NCBI RefSeq assembly: GCF_900102525.1 | Contig: NZ_FNBZ01000004.1 | Location: 62,001-126,000 of the forward strand | DNA length: 64,000 nt | DNA from: Allobosea robiniae | Lineage (GTDB): Bacteria > Pseudomonadota > Alphaproteobacteria > Rhizobiales > Beijerinckiaceae | Reading direction: 5' to 3' | In this document: piece after piece, positions 8,064-15,086 of the stretch | How the letters are laid out: each line of letters begins with the position of its first letter | Position numbering within the stretch: the first letter of the stretch is position 1 | Notes under the pieces: model-generated | Databases searched by the model: none | What the model was told of the DNA's origin: nothing | What the model saw: the letters and a program-made list of their open reading frames with translations, nothing else | Translations under genes and position numbers: made by a program

Positions 8064-8546
8064 ATGCAACTGAACGATCGAGCTGTTGATCAGCAAGGAC
8101 TGATTAACTGTAGCGCTTGCAGTCTGCCCGAGAACTGCGGAACGTGTCGGACACTACCAGTGCCGGACGAAGCTCGCTGTTTGCGCAACGCAACGGGTTG
8201 GTGGATGGACGGGGCAGCCTTCAAAGCGATGCTGGGTGAACTGGGGTACACCCAGGCCAGCTTCTCGCGGGCTTATCGAATCCACATCCGGACGGTCGAA
8301 AACTGGGTGCGCATAGGACCCCCAGATTTTCTCGCGCACATTCTCACGGACATGCTGAGGGCATCTATTCCCTCGCCAGACCCGGAAACTCCGCGCGACT
8401 ACGCTAGCAAGCAAGGCGCCAAGCGTGCGCTAAACTCGTCGCTACGCTCGATGGTAGATCGCGCCGTACATGCCGGATGGTCGAGGGAGCTGATTATCTC
8501 CGCCGCCATCGAGTGGTTCTCGGACGAGATCCTCACAAAGCGCTGA
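8064..8546 (+). CDS. Helix-turn-helix regulator of the island
   Basis: The frame is open from 7980, but the palindrome at 8026-8046 makes the ATG at 8064 (160 residues) or the ATG at 8205 (113 residues) more likely starts. From the 8205 Met the protein begins with an HTH of the AMLGELGYTQASFSRAYRIH...VENWV type, a common XRE-like arrangement. The stretch between the two Met codons encodes a Cys cluster (C-x2-C-x5-C-x2-C) that might bind zinc if translated. The C-terminal half is helical with no recognised domain. Divergent from the nuclease/protease operon, it is probably that operon's regulator. Confidence 0.65.
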   Translation: MQLNDRAVDQQGLINCSACSLPENCGTCRTLPVPDEARCLRNATGWWMDGAAFKAMLGELGYTQASFSRAYRIHIRTVENWVRIGPPDFLAHILTDMLRASIPSPDPETPRDYASKQGAKRALNSSLRSMVDRAVHAGWSRELIISAAIEWFSDEILTKR

Positions 8547-8690
8547 GGAATTCATGACCCACATTCTCTATGGTAGGTGTTAAGAAACCGTTACCGTATT
8601 TTTGGTTTTCGAGCGCTACACCCGACACGCTATCCGACCCTGTATGTAGCCCTTGCCAGGCTTGAACGGGGATCGACAACCAGACCTTCA

Positions 8691-8951
8691 TCAATCGACC
8701 TTGCCGCGCATAATGCTCTCTAGTTCCACGACCACGTCGTCAGCGTCGTGACCGCCACCCGCTGCGGCTTCCTCGCGCCCTCGGAGGATCGCCAGGCAGT
8801 CGGCTCCCTCACCGGCCAGATAAAGCCCCAGCGCTCGGACGATCACCCACGAGCGCGTACGCTCAGAGGCTGCAGCGATCTTCTCGATATCGGCCAGCAC
8901 ATCGACCGGAACCCTCAACGCGATCGGGTCGGAAAGCTCCGCTTTGCTCAT
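8691..8951 (-). CDS. Ribbon-helix-helix (CopG-type) DNA-binding protein
   Basis: The 86-residue product has a typical RHH pattern: a short beta strand (PIALRVPVDV) and two helices ending in SWVIVRALGLYLAG. The C-terminal tail is acidic and glycine/alanine-rich, as in many antitoxins. The ATG at 8951 was preferred over the GTG at 8960 because GGGGTGAGG lies just before it. The AT-rich sequence upstream (8965-8990) contains TAAT...ATTA half sites and may hold its promoter and operator. No toxin gene is adjacent, so it could be an orphan antitoxin or a plasmid/element-control repressor. It is the island gene nearest the comM junction. Confidence 0.7.
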   Translation of the reverse strand: MSKAELSDPIALRVPVDVLADIEKIAAASERTRSWVIVRALGLYLAGEGADCLAILRGREEAAAGGGHDADDVVVELESIMRGKVD

Positions 8952-9095
8952 CCACCTCACCCCAATTTGTAATACGGATTATAACGGTGATGATGGACGT
9001 CAAGCTCCCAGCGGCAGCCCCGAACCCCTATCGAGGCCGGGCTAAAATCGGAGAACAAGGATTACGTACTCAATCCTTTTGACGGCCCGAATAGA

Positions 9096-9785
9096 TTAAT
9101 GATATCTGGCGCTTACGACGCGGTCGGGAATGTGTCCAAATCTCAGGAGATTATGCCCGCCCGCCGCCGCGATCTCGAGCACGCGCCTTGCACTTTCCTG
9201 GCCCTTGACGTCGGCGAGGTCAGGCAGAGGGCCAGCCTGGCGCGCGACCGCCGGTTCGGGCCGGGCCATGACCTGCGTGCCCTTGAAATGATTGGCGAGC
9301 TGGATCAGCGAGCGCGGCGCCAGGATGTCGATATCGGCAGCCGCCCAGGCCGCCTCCGGGCCGGACCCCGCCGGGCAGATCAGCCCCTGCCCCTTGGCAT
9401 AAGCTGCGATCGCGGCCGGCAGGACGCCCGCAACAGGGGTAGTCGAGCCGTCGAGTGCGAGCTCGCCGAGGACCACATAGCCGGAGAGGGCATCGGCGGG
9501 GATCGCTCCGATCGCCGCCATGACGGCGAGCGCGATCGGCAGATCGTAGTGGCTGCCTTCCTTGGGCAGGTCGGCCGGGGCGAGATTGACGGTGACGCGC
9601 TTGGCCGGCAGCGCAAGTCCCGAGGCGAGGAGCGCGGCGCGGACCCGCTCGCGGCTTTCGGCAACGGCCTTGTCGGGCAGCCCGACCAGCACGAAGGCGA
9701 CGCCGCCCGGCGCGACCTGGACCTGAACGTCGACGGCGCGCGCCTCGATGCCCTCGAACGCCACCGTCGCGACTCGCGCCACCAT
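9096..9785 (-). pseudogene. comM: comM (yifB) 5' fragment, truncated by island
   Basis: The 229-residue frame has the N-terminal ComM/YifB domain: MVARVATVAFEGIEA start, LVGLPDKAVAESRERVRAAL and NLAPADLPKEGSHYDLPIAL, all highly conserved in the Mg-chelatase-like AAA+ helicase family. Intact members have about 510 residues. Homology ends after GGHNLL at residue 214 (base 9144), exactly before the expected Walker A residues; the last 15 residues before the stop at 9096 come from the island. ComM helps branch migration during natural transformation, so the host copy is inactivated here unless the remainder is rejoined on excision. Confidence 0.93.
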
Positions 9786-9868
9786 CTTGCGCCCCGCTCC
9801 CTTACCGCTTGGGAAGGCTAGCGAAGCTTTGGCGGCAACGCAAGAACATATCGGGAACCCAATAGATC

Positions 9869-9893
9869 GAAAAGAAGGGAGGCGTGGCCTCCC
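9869..9893 (-). terminator. Rho-independent terminator after small ORF
   Basis: The stem is GGGAGGC (9877-9883) and GCCTCCC (9887-9893) with a GTG loop. Read on the minus strand it is followed by TTCTTTTC. It begins 7 bases after the TGA of the 33-codon ORF at 9901-10002. Confidence 0.75.
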
Positions 9894-9900
9894 CTTGTCG

Positions 9901-10002
9901 TCAGGGTTCGACGCCGAGGCCGATCTGGCAGGTCACGCCGGCGCCGCCCAGGCCGCAATAGCCGGCCGGGTTCTTCGCCCGATAGCGCAGGGAGAACGTC
10001 AT
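9901..10002 (-). CDS. Small ORF, 33 residues, two Cys and Gly-rich C-terminus
   Basis: An ATG at 10002 is preceded by GGAG and followed by 33 codons ending in TGA, with a terminator directly behind it. The sequence begins MTFSLRYRAKNPAGYC and continues through a GLGGAG segment to a second Cys and a short IGLGVEP tail. No family was recognised. The frame upstream is closed by a TAA about ten codons before the ATG, so it is not simply the end of a longer gene. The combination of ribosome binding site and private terminator supports a real small protein; a decayed remnant is the alternative. Confidence 0.5.
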   Translation of the reverse strand: MTFSLRYRAKNPAGYCGLGGAGVTCQIGLGVEP

Positions 10003-10079
10003 TCGCTCCGTTTCGTTCGAGCTCGACGCTTAAAGCCTGCGTCTCTCGCTATCACGGGGCCTGGGCGCAAGGGGCGCCA

Positions 10080-10403
10080 TCACCGACGCGTGACGATGCC
10101 GATGGCCGCCTCCGGGCGCCGTCCGAGCCAGAGCAGCGCGAAGCCGAGCAAGAGGGCGACGACAGCCGCCGGCGCCCGCAACACCGTCAGCAGCAGCGGG
10201 TCCCAGAGCCAGGGGTGAATGTTGCGCTCGATCGCCGGCTGGATCAGCTGGTAGCGCTCCTGAACGAGAGCGATCAGGGCCTCGCTGACCGGCATGAAGC
10301 GCAATCCGGCATTCGCGATCGAGCGGGCACCGTCGATCACCAGCGCGACGAAGCCGGCCGCGACGAACACATAGCCGATCAACCGGAGAAGAAACCTCAC
10401 CAT
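10080..10403 (-). CDS. Small conserved two-TM membrane protein
   Basis: The 107-residue product starts MVRFLLRLIGYVFVAAGFVALVIDG, a first membrane segment (about 6-24), followed by a polar central part with an HPWLWDPLL motif and a second hydrophobic helix (about 76-96) ending in a basic tail. Proteins of this layout are found in many Hyphomicrobiales, often without function. The ATG at 10403 is preferred over the upstream start at 10424 because the membrane helix begins right after it. It precedes the small ORF on the same strand by 77 bases. Confidence 0.7.
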   Translation of the reverse strand: MVRFLLRLIGYVFVAAGFVALVIDGARSIANAGLRFMPVSEALIALVQERYQLIQPAIERNIHPWLWDPLLLTVLRAPAAVVALLLGFALLWLGRRPEAAIGIVTRR

Positions 10404-10580
10404 CCGCTCCCTACCGCAATCCACGCCGCAAAACGCCCAACCGGCGCACCGCTTCGGTGCCCAGATGTGACCATGCTGGCCGCAGATCGCAACCGATGAC
10501 CCGCGATTTACCGGGATTGTGCAAAACCCTGCATCTCGGCCCTTGAAAGATCACGGGCCGGCAGTCATAAGCAGCGCGCC

Positions 10581-10670
10581 GGACAGGTGGCCGAGTGGTT
10601 GAAGGCGCACGCCTGGAAAGTGTGTATACGGGAAACCGTATCGCGGGTTCGAATCCCGCCCTGTCCGCCA
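10581..10670 (+). tRNA. tRNA-Ser (anticodon GGA)
   Basis: A 90-base type II tRNA with acceptor arms GGACAGG/CCTGTCC, D-loop GCCGAGTGGTTGAAGGC, anticodon loop CCTGGAAAG giving GGA, a long variable arm (GTGTATACGGGAAACCGTATC), the T-loop GGTTCGAATCC and an encoded CCA. These features specify serine. The island does not abut it, so it is not the integration site here. Confidence 0.97.
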
Positions 10671-10920
10671 TGCATTTCGACACTCAGCATATGTTTCGAT
10701 GACGGCATCGATAGCTCAGTGTCGTGCCGCCCCCAGCGATGACCCGACAGTCACTTGCGTTCGACAGTGTTCCAGGTCGGAATCAGCCTCTAGGCAATGC
10801 CATTCGGGTTTGCACCAGAAGCCGAGCCTGGGGCTTCGCCACAAGCTGACGCCAACGGTTCCGGCGCGCGACGTCCGCTCTCGCCGCCATTCGGATGTCA
10901 GCCGTCAGCTTGCGTTATTC
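10671..10920. other. 250-bp intergenic stretch
   Basis: No gene, repeat or RNA was recognised between the tRNA and the terminator of the TRAP operon. Short open frames on both strands look like chance frames. Confidence 0.5.
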
Positions 10921-10948
10921 CCAAAAGCTGGCCGCCGTGGGCGGCCAG
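10921..10948 (-). terminator. Rho-independent terminator of TRAP operon
   Basis: CTGGCCGCC (10928-10936) and GGCGGCCAG (10940-10948) pair perfectly around GTG, followed on the minus strand by CTTTTGG. It lies 28 bases after the dctM stop. Confidence 0.8.
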
Positions 10949-10975
10949 GAGCGGATCATCGCGTTTGCCCCGGAT

Positions 10976-12280
10976 TTATCCCGTCATCATCTTCGGCAGG
11001 ATGGTGACGATCTGCGGGAACGCCGTGATCAGGACCAGCAGCAGCATCAGCACGAAGAAATAAGGGATCGCCGCCTTCGTCACGGCAAGGATGTCCTTGC
11101 CGGTGATGCTCTGCAGCACGAACAGGTTGAAGCCGACGGGCGGGGTGATCTGCGCCGCCTCGATCAGGATCACCACGAAGATGCCGAACCAGAGCAGGTC
11201 GATGCCGGCCGCCTGCACCATCGGCAGCATCACCGAGGAGGTCAGCACGATGATCGAGATCCCCTCGAGGAAGCAGCCGAGGATCAGCATGAACACGGCC
11301 AGCACCGCCAGAAGTGCATAGGGCGAGAGATGCATCGCGTCGACCCAGCCCGCGAGCGAGCGGGGAATGTCGACGAAGGCGACGGCGATCGTCAGGCAGG
11401 CGGCGCAGGCGATGATGAAGGAGATCATGCAGGAGGTCCGCATCGCTGCCATCAAGCCGTCCATGAAGCTCGCACGCGTCAGTCCGCCGCCGACCGCCGC
11501 CAGGATCAGCGCCCCGATCACACCGATGGTCGCGGCCTCCGTGGGGGTGGCGATGCCGCCATAGATCGAGCCGACGACAGAGGCGATCAGCAACGCCACC
11601 GGGATCAGGCGGCGCGAGCGGTAGATCTTCTCCAGGAACGGCACCGGCGGCTCGGCCGGCGGCATCTTGTCCGGGTTGAGCAGGCTCCAGATTGCCGTGT
11701 AGCCCATGAACAGTGCCATCAGTAGGATGCCGGGCAGGACGCCGGCGATGAACAGCCGCGCGATCGAGACCTCTGCCGTGACGCCGTAGACGATCATGAT
11801 GATCGAGGGCGGGATCAGCAGGCCGAGCGTGCCGGAGCCCGCGAGCGTGCCGATCGTCATGTTGAGCGGATAGCCGCGCTTCTCCAGCTCGGGCACGCTG
11901 ATCCGGCCGATCGTGGCGCAGGTCACAGCCGATGAGCCGGCGACCGCCGCCATGATGCCGCAGCCGAGCACGTTGACATGGAGCAGCCGGCCCGGCAGCC
12001 GCGAGACCCAGGGCGCGAGCCCCTGGAACATGTCGGCCGAGAGCTTCGAGCGGAACAGGATCTCGCCCATCCAGATGAAGAGCGGCAGCGAGGTCAGCGC
12101 CCAGCCCCAGCTCGAATCCCAGAGCGTGGAGGCGATCAGCGAACCCATCGGCGCGGTGGTGAAGAGCCCCATCATCACCATGCCGACGGTGAGGAGCGAG
12201 AGTGCGACCCAGACGCCGCTGGCGAGCAGCAGGAGGAGCGAGCTGGCGAGGACCAGCGAGGCGAGAACGGTCGTGTCCAT
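10976..12280 (-). CDS. TRAP transporter large permease (DctM type)
   Basis: The 434-residue protein is hydrophobic throughout, with about 12 membrane segments and the DctM signature GMVMMGLFTTAPMGSLIAST near the N-terminus. A SAVTCATIGRISVPELEKRGYP stretch (about 140-160) and ATPTEAATIGVIGAL are typical of the family. DctM forms the sodium-coupled translocation channel in the inner membrane and works with DctQ and the periplasmic DctP encoded upstream. Start and length match the family. It ends the operon, with a terminator 28 bases downstream. The substrate is unknown; the neighbouring hydantoinase genes point to a cyclic amide or organic acid. Confidence 0.93.
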   Translation of the reverse strand: MDTTVLASLVLASSLLLLLASGVWVALSLLTVGMVMMGLFTTAPMGSLIASTLWDSSWGWALTSLPLFIWMGEILFRSKLSADMFQGLAPWVSRLPGRLLHVNVLGCGIMAAVAGSSAVTCATIGRISVPELEKRGYPLNMTIGTLAGSGTLGLLIPPSIIMIVYGVTAEVSIARLFIAGVLPGILLMALFMGYTAIWSLLNPDKMPPAEPPVPFLEKIYRSRRLIPVALLIASVVGSIYGGIATPTEAATIGVIGALILAAVGGGLTRASFMDGLMAAMRTSCMISFIIACAACLTIAVAFVDIPRSLAGWVDAMHLSPYALLAVLAVFMLILGCFLEGISIIVLTSSVMLPMVQAAGIDLLWFGIFVVILIEAAQITPPVGFNLFVLQSITGKDILAVTKAAIPYFFVLMLLLVLITAFPQIVTILPKMMTG

Positions 12281-12289
12281 GATCGGCCC

Positions 12290-12811
12290 CTATGCCACCG
12301 GCCTGTCGAGCTCGACTTCGTCGGGCGCCTCGTAGCGCGGCTTGCCGCCGGCGAGGAGCCAGATCAGCTCGTCGATGAAGGCGATCGCCAGAGCGGCGAT
12401 GCCGATGGCGACGCCGGTCTGCGGAATCCAGAACGGCATCGCCAGCAGGCCGGGGCTGACATCGTTGAACTCGCGCGATTGCAGCGCCAGCGATGCGACA
12501 TGCCAGGCGAGGAACGAGACCACCACCGTGCCGAGCAGGCAGTTGAAGATCTCGACGCCGTGCCGCCAGCGTTGCGGCAGGCGGTCGACGATCAGGTTGA
12601 TCCGCACATGCCCACCACGCCGGAAGGTATGAGCGAGGCCGAAGAAGGTCGATGCCGCCAGGCACAGGCCCGCCGCTTCGGTCGCGTCCACGGTGACGCC
12701 GCGCATGCGCCCCACGATCTGGGTGACGATGGCCAGCCCGATGCCGACCATGAAGGCGGCGGCGATGTAGCCGCACGCTTCATAGAACCTGTCGAGAACT
12801 CCGCGTATCAC
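12290..12811 (-). CDS. TRAP transporter small permease (DctQ type)
   Basis: This 173-residue protein has four membrane helices and the DctQ pattern, including GGHVRINLIVDRLPQR after the second helix. It stabilises the large permease in the inner membrane. It starts with GTG, and its stop is 9 bases before the dctM start, so the pair is cotranscribed and probably translationally linked. Its C-terminal tail is short and polar. Confidence 0.9.
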   Translation of the reverse strand: MIRGVLDRFYEACGYIAAAFMVGIGLAIVTQIVGRMRGVTVDATEAAGLCLAASTFFGLAHTFRRGGHVRINLIVDRLPQRWRHGVEIFNCLLGTVVVSFLAWHVASLALQSREFNDVSPGLLAMPFWIPQTGVAIGIAALAIAFIDELIWLLAGGKPRYEAPDEVELDRPVA

Positions 12812-12863
12812 CGGTCACCCCACTGGCCATGATTTGATTGAAAGAGTGGCGCGCGGAAGCCGG

Positions 12864-13850
12864 TTACTTCAGGCTCTTCTGGTAGTTTTCATAGACGGCC
12901 TTCTCCTCGGCCGTGGCGGTGCCCAGCCAGTCGGCGACCATGCCCTTTCCGGCCGCCTCGATGGCGTCGAGGATGTCCTTCGGAGACTGGGCGATCGTCA
13001 CGCCATGGCTCTTCAGCACGCCTTCGCGTTCCTCGCCGGCCTTCTTGGAGAGTTCCCAGCCGCGCTTCGTCGCAGCCTCGCCGGCCTCCAGCACCACCTT
13101 CTGCGTCGCCGGGTCGAGCTGGCGGAAGGCGCGCTCGTTGACCAGGATCGCGTTCTTGTTGTGCATCGTGCCGGTATAGGTGAAGTGCTTGACGTAGTCC
13201 CAGATCTGGACGTCGGTGCCGGTCTGGGCGCTGGTCCAGAGCGACTGGATCATGCCGGTCGAGAAGGCCTGGGGCACTTCGGCGAAGGGCAGGATCAGCG
13301 CTTCCATGCCGAGCTTTTCGCCCATGATCTGCGTCTGCTTCGAATAGATGCGCAGCTTCTGGCCCTTCAGGTCCGCCAGCCCCTTGAGCTCGGCCTTGGT
13401 ATAGAAGCCCTGCCCCGGCCAGGCGACATAGGTGATGGCGCGCAGGCCGCTCTTCTTGAACATCGCCTCGAAGAACGGCGCCTGCGCCTGCGTCAGCTTG
13501 GTCGCCTGGTCATAGGTCGTGGCGACGCCGGGGATGTTGTCGAGATTGTACATCGCCGCCTCGTTGCCGTAGACGCCGAGGCGGATCTCGCCGATCTGGA
13601 TCTGGCCGGACTGGACGGCGCGCTTGACCGCGTCGAGCTTGATCAGGCTGTCGTTCGAGCGCAGGTCGATCCTGAGCTTGCCGCCGCTCTTCTCCTCGAT
13701 CTCCTTGATCATCTCCCGGATGTTCTGGGTGAAGAAGCTGCTCTCCGGATACCCCGAGGCCATGGTCCAGCTCGTCTGGGCGCTGGCGGGAACGGCGAGC
13801 CCGATGCTCAGGGAAAGGGCGGCGGACGCGATCAAAGCTCTGCGGTTCAT
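12864..13850 (-). CDS. TRAP transporter periplasmic binding protein (DctP type)
   Basis: The product has 328 residues from the ATG at 13850; the reading frame is open further upstream, but MNRRALIASAALSLSIGLAVPASAQ is a clear Sec signal peptide with cleavage after AQ. The mature part has DctP features: LTQAQAPFFEAMFKKSGLRAI, and PLADLKGQKLRIYSKQTQIMGEKLG in the ligand-binding region with the conserved Arg. It captures the substrate in the periplasm for DctQM. It is the first gene of the TRAP operon, divergent from the LysR gene. Confidence 0.92.
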   Translation of the reverse strand: MNRRALIASAALSLSIGLAVPASAQTSWTMASGYPESSFFTQNIREMIKEIEEKSGGKLRIDLRSNDSLIKLDAVKRAVQSGQIQIGEIRLGVYGNEAAMYNLDNIPGVATTYDQATKLTQAQAPFFEAMFKKSGLRAITYVAWPGQGFYTKAELKGLADLKGQKLRIYSKQTQIMGEKLGMEALILPFAEVPQAFSTGMIQSLWTSAQTGTDVQIWDYVKHFTYTGTMHNKNAILVNERAFRQLDPATQKVVLEAGEAATKRGWELSKKAGEEREGVLKSHGVTIAQSPKDILDAIEAAGKGMVADWLGTATAEEKAVYENYQKSLK

Positions 13851-13997
13851 GGTTCCCCTCGTTCTTGTCGCGCTGTGGAGACATCCATGCGCGTTTGGAG
13901 CCGGAGCCGTGCCGAAGCCCGATCGACGGCTAACGATAGTCCACCGCGTTCCGCCGATAGCAGCCAATTGAATTTTGCTGTTTTCGCGATGCATTTT

Positions 13998-14011
13998 CTT
14001 TATCGAGGATA
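13998..14011. promoter_or_regulatory. Possible LysR site in the dctP-lysR intergenic region
   Basis: CTTTATC followed by GAGGATA gives the imperfect inverted repeat TATC-GAG-GATA. A related element (CTTTATC...GATAA) lies before hyuA at 14998-15020. The repetition of the same half site on both sides of the LysR gene suggests binding by that regulator. Function is inferred. Confidence 0.4.
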
Positions 14012-14053
14012 TGCCGCCATTATCTGCTCGCGCGGCTATGCCGGAAATAAGCG

Positions 14054-14989
14054 ATGCCGAACTGGACGCTGAAGCAACTCGAAAGTTTCGTCTGGGTGGC
14101 CAAGCTCGGCAGTTTCCGGGCGACGGCCGAGCGTCTGAACACGACCCAGCCGAACATTTCCGTGCGCATCTCGCAGCTCGAATCCGTCCTGGGCGTCAGG
14201 CTGTTCCACCGCGATTCCGGCTCGGTCGCGCTGACGCCGATCGGCCATTCGCTGCTCGGCCAGGCCGAGCGGGTGCTGCAGGCCTCGGAGGAGTTCTCGC
14301 AGCAATCGATCCGCTCCGACCAGCAGATCGGCATCCTCAGGCTCGGCGTCGCCGAGCTCATCGCCCAGACCTGGCTCCGCGACTATCTGCTCGACCTCAG
14401 GCAGGTCTTTCCGAATGTCGATGTCGAGCTCAGGGTCGACCTGACGATCAACCTGCGCGAGGAGCTGGTGTCGCGGTCGCTTGACCTGTGCCTGCTGAAC
14501 GGCCCGATCTCGAACTTCAACATCACCAATGTCGATCTCGGCTCCGTGCCCTATCTCTGGGTGGCCTCGCCGCAGCTTGGGCTCACCGGCTCCGAACTGG
14601 CGACGATGGCCTCGCACACGATCCTGACCCATGCGCGCAACACGCGCCATTTCGTCGAGCTCTCGGCGCATTTCCGCGACAACTGGGAGAGGCCGGTCCG
14701 GATCGTGCCGTCGAGCAGCCTCGCAGCCAGCCTGCAGATGACCATCGACGGCCTCGGGATCGCGCCGATGTCGCGGACGCTGGTGGAGAAGCTTCTCGAC
14801 ACCGGAGAGCTTGTGGAGTTCCCCTATGAATGGAAGCCGAGCGCTTTGATCTTCACGGCCTCATACGCCCATACGCCTGCCAGTTTTCTGCTCAAGCGGG
14901 CGGCTGAACTCGCCAGCGAACGGGCAGCGCGGCATCATCAGGGTGACGCCCGGCGGCCCGCAGAACACGCCGAACGTGGATCCAACTGA
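14054..14989 (+). CDS. LysR-type transcriptional regulator
   Basis: The 311-residue protein begins with a classic LysR winged HTH: LKQLESFVWVAKLGSFRATAERLNTTQPNISVRISQLE (about 6-43) followed by FHRDSGSVALTPIGHSLL. The remainder is the periplasmic-binding-like effector domain. It lies between the divergent TRAP operon and hyuA and should regulate one or both in response to their substrate. Its stop codon is part of the palindrome at 14987-15005. The C-terminal tail is rich in Arg and Gly, longer than usual. Confidence 0.92.
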   Translation: MPNWTLKQLESFVWVAKLGSFRATAERLNTTQPNISVRISQLESVLGVRLFHRDSGSVALTPIGHSLLGQAERVLQASEEFSQQSIRSDQQIGILRLGVAELIAQTWLRDYLLDLRQVFPNVDVELRVDLTINLREELVSRSLDLCLLNGPISNFNITNVDLGSVPYLWVASPQLGLTGSELATMASHTILTHARNTRHFVELSAHFRDNWERPVRIVPSSSLAASLQMTIDGLGIAPMSRTLVEKLLDTGELVEFPYEWKPSALIFTASYAHTPASFLLKRAAELASERAARHHQGDARRPAEHAERGSN

Positions 14990-15005
14990 TAAAGTCTCTT
15001 TATCA
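14987..15005. promoter_or_regulatory. Palindrome upstream of hyuA
   Basis: TGATAAAG and CTTTATCA form perfect 8-bp arms around TCT, overlapping the lysR stop codon. It is followed by an AT-rich stretch with a further GATAAT element, about 80 bases before the hyuA ATG. It is a plausible operator for the LysR protein; it could also act as a weak terminator for lysR. Confidence 0.5.
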
Positions 15006-15086
15006 AATATCATAGATAATAATAATTCGACGACATCGATGCCGCATTCCATCCTCGCCTCATCAGACAACGGAGGCGCGTAAGCC

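Larger units (their letters stand above)
1..9143. mobile_element. Genomic island inserted in comM (right part; left end outside window)
   Basis: The stretch is less GC-rich than the rest of the window and encodes a recombinase-like protein, a TnsA-like protein, a GIY-YIG nuclease, a soluble AAA+/M41 protease, an Xre/MbcA-type protein, an HTH protein and a ribbon-helix-helix protein. Its right boundary is seen where the comM frame on the minus strand loses homology after the codons for GGHNLL; an intact ComM would continue with the Walker A loop. The boundary therefore lies near 9140-9149. No TGT/ACA end of the Tn7 type is visible at the junction, and the only recombinase seen is tyrosine-type, so site-specific recombination into comM is the likelier route. 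The left junction, which should restore the 3' part of comM, lies outside the window. Confidence 0.8.

Noticed and set aside
9096..9149. Tn7-type right end at the comM junction
   Set aside because: No terminal TGT/ACA and no repeated TnsB-type sites are visible, and no tnsB or tnsC gene is present in the window.
10581..10670. tRNA-Ser as the island attachment site
   Set aside because: The island ends about 1.4 kb away inside comM, and the tRNA is intact with core genes on both sides.
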